From the NCBI GenBank assembly GCA_045539315.1, contig JAZQFC010000046.1, positions 33,155 to 97,154 of the forward strand: a stretch of 64,000 nucleotides of DNA. Reading direction: 5' to 3'. Source of the stretch: RUG11462 sp045539315. Its GTDB lineage: Bacteria > Bacillota > Clostridia > Oscillospirales > Acutalibacteraceae. The notes below the pieces were generated by a model that searched no databases, was not told where the DNA came from, and saw nothing but the letters and a program-made list of their open reading frames with translations. The position numbers and the translations under genes were made by a program. Below, in pieces: positions 17,746 through 26,311 of this stretch; position 1 is the stretch's first letter; each line of letters begins with the position of its first letter.

Positions 17746-19617
17746 TTATTTCCCTTTCTCAAGTTCAATTAAAAGCACCGAAACATCGGCAGGAGAAACA
17801 CCCGAAACACGAGAAGCCTGTCCAATGTTTTTAGGTCTGATTTTAGAAAGTTTTTCTCTTGCTTCAAGTCGAAGACCTGTTATTTTATTGTAATCAATAT
17901 CTTCAGGCAAGAGTTTGTTTTCAAGACGCTTTAATTCCTTAATAGCAGAATTTTGGCGTTTTATATAACCATCATATTTTAATTCGGTTTGCGCCGAGAT
18001 TAAAACATCTCTTGGAATTTCAGGTCTTGTTTTATCAATTTTTTCAATTTTGTCATAGTCAAGTTGAGGCCTTTTAATAAGGTCGCAAAGGCGCACACCG
18101 GTAGTAGCAGGCGCAGTATTATTTGCAATTAAAATCTCGTTTAATTCGTCACTCGGCGGAAAAACAACTGAATTTGCACGCTCAATTTCTTCTGCCTTTT
18201 GTTTTTGCCTATTTAAAAATGCTTCCCATTTTTTATCATTGATAAGACCGATTTCTCTACCAAATGCCATTAATCGCTCGTCTGCATTATCCTGTCGCAA
18301 AACAAGTCGATATTCAGAGCGAGAAGTCATCATTCTATAAGGCTCGTTGCACCCTTTTGTAACAAGGTCGTCAATAAGAGTGCCAATATATGAATCTGCA
18401 CGAGAAAGAGTAAAAGGCGATTCGCCTTTAATTTTTCTTACCGCGTTTACACCTGCCACAAAACCTTGAACTGCGGCTTCTTCATAACCCGATGAGCCGT
18501 TGAATTGACCTGCGCCGTAAAGCCCAGGGAAATCTTTAAATTCAAGTGTAGCATAAAGCGATGTAGGGTCAATACAGTCATATTCAATAGCATAAGCAGT
18601 TCGCATAATTTTGCAGTTTTCAAGTCCTTTTATGCTATGATACATTTGTTGTTGCACTTCTTCAGGAAGCGATGAAGAAACACCTTGCAAATACATTTCT
18701 TCAGTATTAAGACCACAAGGCTCTATGAAAATTTGATGACGAACTTTGTCTTTAAATCTTACTGTTTTATCCTCAATGCTTGGGCAGTAACGAGGACCAA
18801 CACCCTCAATATCGCCTGCATAAAGTGGTGAACGATGAAGATTATTTAAAATAATTTCTTTAGTTTTTTCATTAGTCCAAGTTATATGACAAGTTGCGCG
18901 ATTTGTAAGCGTTGAAGCGTCGGTATCATAAGAAAATGGAGTTATAGGCTCATCGCCAAACTGTTCTTCAAGCGAAGAAAAATCAATTGAAGAACGCAAA
19001 ACCCTAGGCGGTGTTCCTGTTTTGAAACGCCTTGTCTGAACGCCCAATTTTCTTAAACTCTCGCCTAAAAATGCGGCAGGGAAAACACCATCAGGACCAG
19101 ACTCGTAATTCACTTCGCCAACATAAATTCTACCGCCCAAATATGTACCGGTACAAATAATAACTGCCTTTGCGGTGTAATACGCGTCAAGACGAGTAAA
19201 CACTTTCCACTCGCCGTCCTCGCCTTTTTCAATTGCAGTAATCTCTGCTTGAATAAGAGTTAAATTTTCTTGCAACTCCATACAATGCTTCATTCGCTCG
19301 CAGTATGCTCTTCTGTCAATTTGCGCGCGCAGAGAATGCACCGCAGGGCCTTTGCCTTTATTAAGCATACGAGACTGAATAAAGGTTTCGTCAGCGGCAA
19401 TACCCATCTCGCCGCCTAATGCGTCTAACTCTCTTACTAAATGCCCCTTTGCAGTGCCACCAATTGCAGGGTTGCAAGGAAGATTAGCAACTGAATCAAG
19501 GTTTATTGTAAAAATAATAGTATCTGCGCCAAGCCTTGCGCTACTTAAAGCGGCTTCAATACCTGCGTGGCCTGCGCCTATTACAATAACATCTGTTTTA
19601 CCGGCAAAGTATGCCAA
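17746..19617 (-). CDS. mnmG: tRNA uridine-34 carboxymethylaminomethyl enzyme MnmG (GidA)
   Basis: With MnmE it installs the cmnm5 group on wobble U34 of several tRNAs. The 623-residue product has the full family length. The FAD-binding GAGHAGIEAALSSARLG is near the N terminus, followed by NPAIGGTAKGHLVRELDALG and GTPPRVLRSSIDFSSLE. Further on are GPRYCPSIEDK (conserved Cys region), FNGSSGYEEAAVQGFVAG and the C-terminal helical domain with MTSRSEYRLVLRQDNADERL. It starts with TTG at 19617, supported by GAGGTG about 7 nt upstream and by the lack of an in-frame ATG. In many Firmicutes mnmE and rsmG flank it; here a CDF transporter follows. Confidence 0.95.
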   Translation of the reverse strand: MAYFAGKTDVIVIGAGHAGIEAALSSARLGADTIIFTINLDSVANLPCNPAIGGTAKGHLVRELDALGGEMGIAADETFIQSRMLNKGKGPAVHSLRAQIDRRAYCERMKHCMELQENLTLIQAEITAIEKGEDGEWKVFTRLDAYYTAKAVIICTGTYLGGRIYVGEVNYESGPDGVFPAAFLGESLRKLGVQTRRFKTGTPPRVLRSSIDFSSLEEQFGDEPITPFSYDTDASTLTNRATCHITWTNEKTKEIILNNLHRSPLYAGDIEGVGPRYCPSIEDKTVRFKDKVRHQIFIEPCGLNTEEMYLQGVSSSLPEEVQQQMYHSIKGLENCKIMRTAYAIEYDCIDPTSLYATLEFKDFPGLYGAGQFNGSSGYEEAAVQGFVAGVNAVRKIKGESPFTLSRADSYIGTLIDDLVTKGCNEPYRMMTSRSEYRLVLRQDNADERLMAFGREIGLINDKKWEAFLNRQKQKAEEIERANSVVFPPSDELNEILIANNTAPATTGVRLCDLIKRPQLDYDKIEKIDKTRPEIPRDVLISAQTELKYDGYIKRQNSAIKELKRLENKLLPEDIDYNKITGLRLEAREKLSKIRPKNIGQASRVSGVSPADVSVLLIELEKGK

Positions 19618-19725
19618 AATCTTTCACCTCTTTGAAAGTTTTAATGAATTATCTTTTATTATATCATAGATATATTAATAAATAAAGAGTTTTTTACACT
19701 AGAATTAAAATTTCTTTAAAACGAT

Positions 19726-19754
19726 TTGACAAGCCGATAGTGAAGTTTTATAAT
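19726..19754 (+). promoter_or_regulatory. Perfect consensus promoter upstream of the XRE membrane regulator
   Basis: TTGACA (19726-19731), a 17-nt spacer and TATAAT (19749-19754) form an exact sigma-A consensus. The surrounding sequence is nearly repeated at 21223-21251 (TTCTTTAAAA...TTGACAA..GATAG.GAAGTTTTATAATTA). Confidence 0.85.
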
Positions 19755-19868
19755 TATTTCTTAATAAGATAAATTCTCGGTTTGCGAGAGTTATTCTCGT
19801 GATATGCCCTTGAAATTTTTGCATCTGATTTGTAGAATGAAAATATAAAAATTTTGTGGAGGTTTAGA

Positions 19869-21131
19869 ATGGAAAAGAAAACAATAGGTAGTTTTTTGTC
19901 TGCTTTACGAAAAACGCACGGCATGACACAAAAACAGTTAGCCGAAAAACTCAATGTTTCTGATAAAGCAGTAAGCCGTTGGGAACGCGATGAATGTGCG
20001 CCCGATTTAACAGTAATTCCTGTGTTAGCAGAAATTTTTGGTGTTACTTCTGATGAAATTTTACGCGGTGAGCGAAAAACAGAAGATAAAAGTGCAGAAA
20101 AAACAGATAAGAAAAACGAAAAACAGTTAGAGTATATATTGAATAATTTAAGAACGAAATTTTTAATAAAAAGTTTAATTTCGATAGCACTTGCCGTTGT
20201 TGGCTTAATAGTTGCATATATTATGTCAATTGTTTTGTTTGATATGGATACCAATTCTTATGAAGCTTCACAAATTGGTTTTTTTGTCGGTGTTGTATTT
20301 TATGTTGTTGCGATAGTTTTAGAAACAATTTTTGTTATTTCTACATTTTCATCGCTTAAAAACAATGATTTTGATGACGGAATGTTGTTAGATATAAAAA
20401 GAAAACTTACAAGATGTGCAAAATGGTCATTTTATATTATTCTTATTATTTTCATTGTATCGTTTGCTTTATGGTTGAAATTGCCACCATACAGCGAGAT
20501 TTTCGTTTTGATTCTAGTTGGTGTGTTTGCATTGACTGTAGTAGATTTTTTTGTACAGAAAATACTCTTTAAAAAAGGTGTTTTAAAGGCAAACGAAAAG
20601 CAGAATAAAAGAGAATCCTTAAGAATTAAAACCATTATAATAACACTATTAGTTTTGTTTATAACTTCTAGCGTGAATATACTGGCTAATGGTTGGTTTG
20701 ATTTTAGAAACTTAACAAAAGGTACGCAATACACTGATTTTAAAGAGTTTAAGAAATTCATCGAAACGCCAATAGACGAAAATTCGCGTGAAGTTGTGCC
20801 GACAGAAGATGGTAATTATTCTTATGAAGAGGGTCTTTATTTTGAAGAAGATTTTGAAACAGTAAAAGTTCAAATTGATGAAAATACAGTGAAAAAAGTT
20901 GTACAGCGCAATATGAGTATTTATGATTGGGTTCTTAAAGGAGATTATGAATTAGCTGATTCAGTTGATTATGCTTTACCTGTAACAATATGGACTAATA
21001 ATGATTATAAAACCGCAAACGTTATTCTTGAAATAATGAATATTGGTTTTATCTGTTTATATATCATAGAAATTATATCAGCAGTTTTTATTTATTTTAA
21101 GAAAAATAGAATGTTAAACGAAAAGCAGTAA
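19869..21131 (+). CDS. Membrane-anchored XRE-family regulator
   Basis: A 420-residue protein that joins an N-terminal Cro/C1-type DNA-binding domain (residues 1-70: SALRKTHGMTQKQLAEKLNV, then SDKAVSRWERDECAPDLTVI) to six predicted membrane helices between about 105 and 415. A loop of about 120 mostly polar, acidic residues (VPTEDGNYSYEEGLYFEEDF and neighbours) lies between TM5 and TM6, probably outside. This layout suggests a one-component sensor that reads an envelope signal and acts on DNA at the membrane. The start ATG (19869) is 6 nt after GGAGG. It is transcribed from the strong consensus promoter upstream and is probably monocistronic. Its target is unknown. Confidence 0.8.
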   Translation: MEKKTIGSFLSALRKTHGMTQKQLAEKLNVSDKAVSRWERDECAPDLTVIPVLAEIFGVTSDEILRGERKTEDKSAEKTDKKNEKQLEYILNNLRTKFLIKSLISIALAVVGLIVAYIMSIVLFDMDTNSYEASQIGFFVGVVFYVVAIVLETIFVISTFSSLKNNDFDDGMLLDIKRKLTRCAKWSFYIILIIFIVSFALWLKLPPYSEIFVLILVGVFALTVVDFFVQKILFKKGVLKANEKQNKRESLRIKTIIITLLVLFITSSVNILANGWFDFRNLTKGTQYTDFKEFKKFIETPIDENSREVVPTEDGNYSYEEGLYFEEDFETVKVQIDENTVKKVVQRNMSIYDWVLKGDYELADSVDYALPVTIWTNNDYKTANVILEIMNIGFICLYIIEIISAVFIYFKKNRMLNEKQ

Positions 21132-21222
21132 GTTTAATTGTGCGAAAACGAGTAAATAATTAATTGATTATTAGATTTTTTTGTGATTTTGCTGAAACAA
21201 ACAAAAATTCTTTAAAAATAAC

Positions 21223-21251
21223 TTGACAAACTGATAGAGAAGTTTTATAAT
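21223..21251 (+). promoter_or_regulatory. Perfect consensus promoter of yceD-rpmF
   Basis: TTGACA (21223-21228), a 17-nt spacer and TATAAT (21246-21251) are again the exact consensus, and the block closely matches the promoter at 19726-19754. A strong promoter is expected for a ribosomal-protein operon. Confidence 0.85.
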
Positions 21252-21271
21252 TACTTCGTGACCTTGACGAT

Positions 21272-21291
21272 GGCATAATTATGCCTTTTTT
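21272..21291 (+). promoter_or_regulatory. Short hairpin with T-run in the yceD leader
   Basis: The palindrome GGCATAATTATGCC (21272-21285) is followed directly by six T residues, about 15 nt after the expected transcription start and about 8 nt before the CAGGAGG ribosome site. It could be a weak attenuator or a 5' stability hairpin. Confidence 0.4.
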
Positions 21292-21305
21292 CACAGGAGG
21301 CTATT

Positions 21306-21800
21306 ATGAATATTGATTTAAGAGGTGTTTTTTCAGGCAGAATAGCGAGTTTGCCAATTGATGAAAAGTTCGATTTTTCGTCGCTTGAATTAAATGGTAC
21401 TACTCCGATTTCTTCACCTGTTTCAGTGGTTTGCACAGTCGCAAAAAAGGCCGATATTGTAAAAATAGAGGGCGAGGCGGCATTTGTTTATACCGCTAAT
21501 TGCGATAGGTGTGCAGTTGAGACTAGCCGTAAAATGAAAATTCCAATTAATCATATCATAGTGAATTCTGTAGAAAATGACGATGAAGAAGATTTCATCG
21601 TGTCGGAAAATATGGAACTTGACCTTGAAGATCTTGTTCGTACCGATGTTTCGCTCGGTGTTCCTTATTTGTATTTGTGCAAAGAAGACTGCAAGGGCGT
21701 TTGCGCAGGGTGTGGCAAGAATCTTAATAAGGAAGAATGCGTTTGTAAACCGCAAGTCGATGAAAGGTTTGCTAAATTAGCAGAGTTTTTTGAAGATTAG
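21306..21800 (+). CDS. yceD: YceD/DUF177 family protein
   Basis: A small cytosolic protein of the YceD family, linked to 23S rRNA accumulation and almost always found just before rpmF. The 164-residue product has the family core (AAFVYTANCDRCAVETS with a Cys pair, and ELDLEDLVRTDVSLGVPYLY). The C terminus holds a Cys cluster, LCKEDCKGVCAGCGKNLN, that probably binds zinc. CAGGAGG precedes the ATG. The gap to rpmF is 36 nt and the two share one promoter and one terminator. Confidence 0.9.
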   Translation: MNIDLRGVFSGRIASLPIDEKFDFSSLELNGTTPISSPVSVVCTVAKKADIVKIEGEAAFVYTANCDRCAVETSRKMKIPINHIIVNSVENDDEEDFIVSENMELDLEDLVRTDVSLGVPYLYLCKEDCKGVCAGCGKNLNKEECVCKPQVDERFAKLAEFFED

Positions 21801-21836
21801 TTCCATAAATTAGACATAAAATAAGGAGGTGCCAAA

Positions 21837-22022
21837 ATGGCAGTACCAAAGAGAAGAGTTTCTTCAACAAGAAGAGATAAAAGACGTTCAAGCGTTTGGA
21901 AAATGGACGCTCCTGAACTCACAAAGTGCCCAAAATGCGGCGAATATACAAGACCTCACAGAATGTGTAAAGCCTGCGGTTACTATAACGGCAGACAGGT
22001 TGTAGCTGTAAAAGAGGACTAA
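21837..22022 (+). CDS. rpmF: 50S ribosomal protein L32 (zinc-binding form)
   Basis: A 61-residue structural protein of the large ribosomal subunit. It has the L32 start MAVPKRRVSSTRRDKRRS and the zinc ribbon CPKCGEYTRPHRMCKACGYY, so this is the 'C+' paralogue used in zinc-replete cells. AAGGAGGTG stands before the ATG. The yceD-rpmF pairing is highly conserved and supports both calls. Confidence 0.98.
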   Translation: MAVPKRRVSSTRRDKRRSSVWKMDAPELTKCPKCGEYTRPHRMCKACGYYNGRQVVAVKED

Positions 22023-22032
22023 AACAGGTCAT

Positions 22033-22068
22033 TAACAGGGAAGGATTTGTAGTCCTTCCCTGTTTTTC
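22033..22068 (+). terminator. Terminator of the yceD-rpmF operon
   Basis: A perfect stem AACAGGGAAGGA/TCCTTCCCTGTT is followed by a T-run. The ribosome site of the next gene starts right after it. Confidence 0.92.
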
Positions 22069-22086
22069 TTAAAGGAGTGTGTAAAA

Positions 22087-23388
22087 ATGGTTAAGATTTA
22101 TTCGGTTGAAAAAGACTCGCTCGCCGATAAAAAAGGTATAAAGTCAAATGAATTTTTAGTATCAATAAATAAAAATAAAATAACTGATGTGCTTGATTAC
22201 CGTTTTTATTGCACTGAAAAAAAGATTAAACTTGTTATTCAAGATGAAAACGGAAAACAGCGCAAAGTTAAAATCAAAAAAGATGAATATGATGATATAG
22301 GTCTTGAATTTGAAAGTTATTTGATGGATAAACAGCGCTCTTGTAAAAATAAGTGCATATTCTGTTTTATCGACCAAATGCCACCAAATATGCGTGAAAC
22401 TTTATATTTTAAAGATGATGACGCAAGACTATCCTTTCTTTTCGGCAATTATATAACGCTCACTAATGTTACCGATGAAGAAATTGGCCGTATTATAAAA
22501 ATGCATATAACACCGATTAACATTTCGGTGCATACTACCGACCCTGAACTTCGTTGTAAAATGATGAACAACCGTTTTGCAGGCGATGCTTTGCGCCATA
22601 TGTATAAACTTTGTGAAAACGGTATTAAAATCAACTGTCAGTTGGTGCTTGTACCTGGGTATAATGATGGCGAAAATTTGAGAAAAACCCTTGAGAGATT
22701 AAAAGCGCTTTATCCTAATGTTGAATCAGTTGCGGCGGTGCCTGTTGGTATCACAAAATACAGAGATGGTTTAGAAAAAATCGAGCCGTTTGACAAAAGC
22801 GGCGCAAAAGAAGTTATTGATATTATGAATGAGTTTGGCGATGCTTGTGAAAAAGAGTTTGGCAATAGACTTTTTTATCCGTCAGATGAATTTTATAATT
22901 TAGCCGAAGTTGAAATGCCTGAAGAAAGTTACTATGGCGATATGTTGCAACTTGAAAATGGTGTTGGAATGTCTGCGCTATTTAAAGCAGAATTTTTAGA
23001 TGCGCTAGATACAAGTGAAACACCAAAAGGCGAAAAATTGACTATTGCAACAGGCAAGGGCGCTTATAAATTAATTAGCGAGTTAGTTTCAGTTGCAAAA
23101 GAAAAGTTTAAAAATCTTGACTGCGATGTTATCGCAATAGAAAACTACTTTTTTGGCCCACTTATCACTACAACAGGGCTGATTACAGGGTCAGATTTAA
23201 TCAAAAATTTAAAAGGTAAAAAGAATTTAGGCAAGGTTTTAATATCAGAGGCTATGTTAAGAAATGAAAAAGATGTTTTTCTTGATGACTTAACCCCTGA
23301 AGATGTTGAAAAAGAAATCAGCGCGCCTATTAAACTTACTGCTTGTGATGGTGCGGCGCTACTTTCTGCTTTGCTGGATTTAGAGTAG
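22087..23388 (+). CDS. PDZ / radical SAM / DUF512 protein
   Basis: A putative radical-SAM enzyme of the conserved Firmicutes DUF512 family; its reaction is not known. The 433-residue product has an N-terminal PDZ-like domain (residues 1-80: SVEKDSLADKKGIKSNEFLV). A radical-SAM core follows with the cluster motif CKNKCIFCFIDQMP, in which the three Cys bind the 4Fe-4S cluster, and DDDARLSFLFGNYITLTN. The C-terminal DUF512 (about 290-433) includes ATGKGAYKLI and VIAIENYFFGPLITTTGLIT. AAAGGAG precedes the ATG. The next gene follows 8 nt later, so the two are co-transcribed. In other clostridia this gene is often near der or plsY; that is not the case here. Confidence 0.88.
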   Translation: MVKIYSVEKDSLADKKGIKSNEFLVSINKNKITDVLDYRFYCTEKKIKLVIQDENGKQRKVKIKKDEYDDIGLEFESYLMDKQRSCKNKCIFCFIDQMPPNMRETLYFKDDDARLSFLFGNYITLTNVTDEEIGRIIKMHITPINISVHTTDPELRCKMMNNRFAGDALRHMYKLCENGIKINCQLVLVPGYNDGENLRKTLERLKALYPNVESVAAVPVGITKYRDGLEKIEPFDKSGAKEVIDIMNEFGDACEKEFGNRLFYPSDEFYNLAEVEMPEESYYGDMLQLENGVGMSALFKAEFLDALDTSETPKGEKLTIATGKGAYKLISELVSVAKEKFKNLDCDVIAIENYFFGPLITTTGLITGSDLIKNLKGKKNLGKVLISEAMLRNEKDVFLDDLTPEDVEKEISAPIKLTACDGAALLSALLDLE

Positions 23389-23396
23389 AGATAATT

Positions 23397-23939
23397 ATGG
23401 AACTATTAAAAGGAAGACCGATAGATATAGTCGGCAGAAGTGCAGTTGAAATTGCAACTTATGATAAATTAGACCAACTTGAAATTGAGTATTTCAGAGT
23501 TGACCACGAGCACGCAGAAACTATGGAAGCGTGCAAAGAAATTGATGTTTGTTTGGGTGTTAAAATGTGCAAAAACTTGTTTTTGTGCAACAGGCAAAAA
23601 ACAGCGTTTTATCTTTTGATGATACCTGGCGATAAACCTTTTATCACAAAAGAATTTTCTCGCCAAATGGAAATTTCGAGAGTTTCATTCGCGTCAGGCG
23701 AACATATGAAAACAATGCTTGATATTGAGCCTGGCTCGTTGTCTGTTTTAGGCTTGATGAATGATACCGATAATAAAGTTCATTTGTGCGTTGATAAAGC
23801 AGTAATTGAAAAAGAGTTTGTTGGTTGTCACCCTTGTGTTAACACATCTAGCCTTAAAATAAAAACCGATGATTTAATGAAGTTTTTAAAACAGGTAAAT
23901 CACGATTATACTTTGCTTGATTTACCATATAACGCATAA
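23397..23939 (+). CDS. YbaK / prolyl-tRNA deacylase-like protein
   Basis: Probably hydrolyses mischarged Ala-tRNA(Pro) or a similar aminoacyl-tRNA in trans. The 180-residue product is a YbaK/aaRS-associated domain of the ProX/PrdX type. Signatures are TYDKLDQLEIEYFRVDHEHA at the start, KNLFLCNRQKTAFYLLMIPG with the conserved Lys region, and GSLSVLGLMNDTDNKVHLCV. FVGCHPCVNTSSLKI near the end contains the GxHP loop needed for catalysis. It is co-transcribed with the DUF512 gene. Confidence 0.85.
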   Translation: MELLKGRPIDIVGRSAVEIATYDKLDQLEIEYFRVDHEHAETMEACKEIDVCLGVKMCKNLFLCNRQKTAFYLLMIPGDKPFITKEFSRQMEISRVSFASGEHMKTMLDIEPGSLSVLGLMNDTDNKVHLCVDKAVIEKEFVGCHPCVNTSSLKIKTDDLMKFLKQVNHDYTLLDLPYNA

Positions 23940-23974
23940 TAAAAACACCTTGTGAAAACAAGGTGTTTTTTGTT
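23940..23974. terminator. Bidirectional terminator
   Basis: The stem AAAAACACCTTGT/ACAAGGTGTTTTT separates the convergent deacylase and AraC genes. T-runs are available on both strands. Confidence 0.88.
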
Positions 23975-24825
23975 TAGTATAAAAATGCGTTGCCGTGAAG
24001 TTTGTATTCTTTAGGAGTGATGCCTGTTTGCTTTTTAAAAGCCTTGTTAAAGTTTGCAGTGTTGTTAAAACCACACTCTAGCGCAATATCAAGCATAGAT
24101 ATATCTTGGTTTTTCTCTAACTTTTGCATAACAAGTTCAATTCTTCTTTCGCAAACATAATCCCACAAAGTAATGCCCATTGTTTCTTTAAAAACAGTTG
24201 AAAATCTGCTTCGGCTCATTCCTGAATTAGAAGCAATATCTTCAAGCGTTATTTTTTCAGTCAGGTGTTTGTGAATATAATCCATAGCAGTTTTAACCGC
24301 TTTTACATTAGAAGAACTTTTTTGATGAGTGTCATTATACCCATATTCACGAATAAGCCTTACCATTATATCGGTGAGTTTTGCTCTTGCCATCATTTTA
24401 TACTCTTTTTTCTTGTTGTTAAGTTCTGATAAAATTTCTTCTATTAAACTAGCGATTTGTTTTGTGGATTCAGAGTTTCTTGAAAGCCTGCATTTAAAGT
24501 TATCAGAATGATAAAAAAACATTCCTGCATCTGAAAAACTTTCAATTCTAGAACCCCAGAAAAATCTAGGCTCAAAATGAATATTAACAAAATCAAGTGG
24601 CTCAATTACATCAACAATACAATGTTGCTCATTTGATGAAAACACAAAAATATCGTCAGGTTTTATTGAATAGTTATGCCCATTTACCGAGTAAACACCA
24701 CTGCCGTTTCTAAAATGCACAATTTCAAATCTAGAGTGCCTGTGCTCCCTTAAAAGCCTTTTGCCAATATCAACTTTAACCTCGTTTGCCCAAAGCAAAA
24801 ACTCGCTTTTTTGTTTCTCGCTCAT
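23974..24825 (-). CDS. AraC-family transcriptional regulator (sugar-type)
   Basis: A likely activator of the divergent operon at 24960-30692. The 283-residue product has an N-terminal cupin sensing domain (about 20-100; HSRFEIVHFRNGSGVYSVNG and FSSNEQHCIVDV). The C-terminal double helix-turn-helix (about 180-280) reads ITLEDIASNSGMSRSRFSTV and DIALECGFNNTANFNKAFKK, ending GITPKEYKLHG. The start at 24825 is preceded by GAGGT. Only 134 bp separate it from the enolase-superfamily gene, the classic arrangement for an AraC activator and its operon. The sugar or sugar-acid ligand is unknown. Confidence 0.88.
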   Translation of the reverse strand: MSEKQKSEFLLWANEVKVDIGKRLLREHRHSRFEIVHFRNGSGVYSVNGHNYSIKPDDIFVFSSNEQHCIVDVIEPLDFVNIHFEPRFFWGSRIESFSDAGMFFYHSDNFKCRLSRNSESTKQIASLIEEILSELNNKKKEYKMMARAKLTDIMVRLIREYGYNDTHQKSSSNVKAVKTAMDYIHKHLTEKITLEDIASNSGMSRSRFSTVFKETMGITLWDYVCERRIELVMQKLEKNQDISMLDIALECGFNNTANFNKAFKKQTGITPKEYKLHGNAFLY

Positions 24826-24877
24826 AAAATACCTCATAAAAATAAAGTTTGCAAAGATGATAATATAATTGTTGAAA

Positions 24878-24926
24878 AAATCCTTTTAAAAAAGGTATAA
24901 TTTGTTCACAAGTAGAATTATACTAC
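24878..24926 (+). promoter_or_regulatory. Divergent regulatory region with dyads
   Basis: Two dyad-like elements lie between the AraC gene and the catabolic operon: CCTTTTAAAAAAGG (24882-24895) and GTAGAATTATACTAC (24912-24926), the latter containing a TATACT (24919-24924) that may be the -10. No good -35 is present, as expected for an activator-dependent promoter. Confidence 0.4.
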
Positions 24927-24959
24927 AAAAATAAAATTTATTCAAGGAGTAAAATAATT

Positions 24960-26303
24960 ATGAGTTTTAACAGATGTTCAAACCCTAGCGATTTAAGAAT
25001 TACAGATATGCGTTTCGTTGATATTGATGGCGCACCAAAAAGATGCACCCTTATCAAAATCGAAACAAACCAAGGTTTAGTAGGTTATGGTGAAGTGCGT
25101 GACGCTTCTTCAAAAACCTATGCGCTTATGCTTAAAAGCCGTATTTTAGGCGAAAACCCTTGTAATGTTGACAAGATTTTCAGAAAAATTAAACAATTCG
25201 GTGGTCCATCTCGTCAAGGTGGCGGCGTTTCAGGTGTTGAAATTGCACTTTGGGACTTGGCAGGTAAAGCATATGGCGTTCCTATGTATCAACTTTTAGG
25301 CGGTAAATTCAGAGATGAAATCAGAGTTTATTGCGATACTGATGTTGATGGTAAACATACAGGTACAGATATGGGTCACGCTTTAAAGAAAAGAATGGAA
25401 ATGGGCTTCACATTCTTGAAAATGGACCTTGGTATTGGTCTTTTGCTTGATGAACCAGGTACACTTAATGCACCACTTGGCTTTATTGATGATATGAAAA
25501 AATATGCAAGTCATATTTTGAATGTTCAAGGTGGCTCTGTAACTTCTGATATGGTTAAACATCAAAAGAGTTATGATATTGTTACAACTGCTCACCCATT
25601 CACAGGTATTCATTTAACTGAAAAAGGTCTTGATTACCTTGAAAATTACGTTAAAGAAGTAAGAGATGTTATCGGTTATGATGTACCTCTCGCAATTGAC
25701 CATTTTGGTCACGTTTGCGTTGAAGATTGTATTAGATTTGCTCGCAGAATGGAGCCATATAACCTTGCTTGGATTGAAGATATGGTGCCATGGCAATATA
25801 CTGACCAATATGTTCGCCTTAAAAATTCAACTTGCGTTCCTGTTTGTACAGGTGAAGATATCTATCTTAAAGAGGGCTTTAAAGAACTTATTGATGCAGG
25901 CGGTGTTTCAGTTATCCACCCTGACATTTTAACTTGTGGTGGTGCGCTCGAACTTAAAAAGATTGCTGACTATGCTGATGAAAAAGGTGTTGCAACTGCA
26001 ATTCATATGGCAGAAAGCCCAATTGCTTGTATGGCTGCTGTTCATACTGCTGCTGCAATGCATTCAGTGCTCGCTCTTGAATTCCATTCAGTTGATGTTC
26101 CTTGGTGGGCAGATATTGTTAAAGGCATTGATAACCCTATATTTAAAGATGGCTTTATTAAAGTTCCAGATAAGCCAGGTCTTGGTATCGATGGTCTTAA
26201 TGAAGAACTTATTAAAGAGCATATTAACCCTGAAATTCCAGGCTTATGGGAAGATACTTCCGCTTGGGATAAAGAATTCTCAAATGATAGACTTTGGAGT
26301 TAA
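24960..26303 (+). CDS. Enolase-superfamily sugar-acid dehydratase (mandelate racemase/MLE family)
   Basis: Most likely dehydrates an aldonic or uronic-type sugar acid to a 2-keto-3-deoxy acid in the cytosol. The 447-residue product has the N-terminal capping domain (1-130) and a TIM barrel. The barrel carries the three metal ligands expected of the superfamily, evenly spaced at D247 (AIDHFGH), E273 (WIEDM) and E299 (TGEDI). H349 in AIHMAESP is the probable general acid/base, and FLKMDLG on the second strand is the second catalytic site. The insertion LLLDEPGTLNAPLGFIDDM after strand two is a family-specific feature. AAGGAG precedes the start. It is the first gene of a five-gene operon. A racemase cannot be excluded, but the GH, aldolase and SDR neighbours favour a dehydratase. 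Confidence 0.82.
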   Translation: MSFNRCSNPSDLRITDMRFVDIDGAPKRCTLIKIETNQGLVGYGEVRDASSKTYALMLKSRILGENPCNVDKIFRKIKQFGGPSRQGGGVSGVEIALWDLAGKAYGVPMYQLLGGKFRDEIRVYCDTDVDGKHTGTDMGHALKKRMEMGFTFLKMDLGIGLLLDEPGTLNAPLGFIDDMKKYASHILNVQGGSVTSDMVKHQKSYDIVTTAHPFTGIHLTEKGLDYLENYVKEVRDVIGYDVPLAIDHFGHVCVEDCIRFARRMEPYNLAWIEDMVPWQYTDQYVRLKNSTCVPVCTGEDIYLKEGFKELIDAGGVSVIHPDILTCGGALELKKIADYADEKGVATAIHMAESPIACMAAVHTAAAMHSVLALEFHSVDVPWWADIVKGIDNPIFKDGFIKVPDKPGLGIDGLNEELIKEHINPEIPGLWEDTSAWDKEFSNDRLWS

Positions 26304-26311
26304 TTAAAAGC

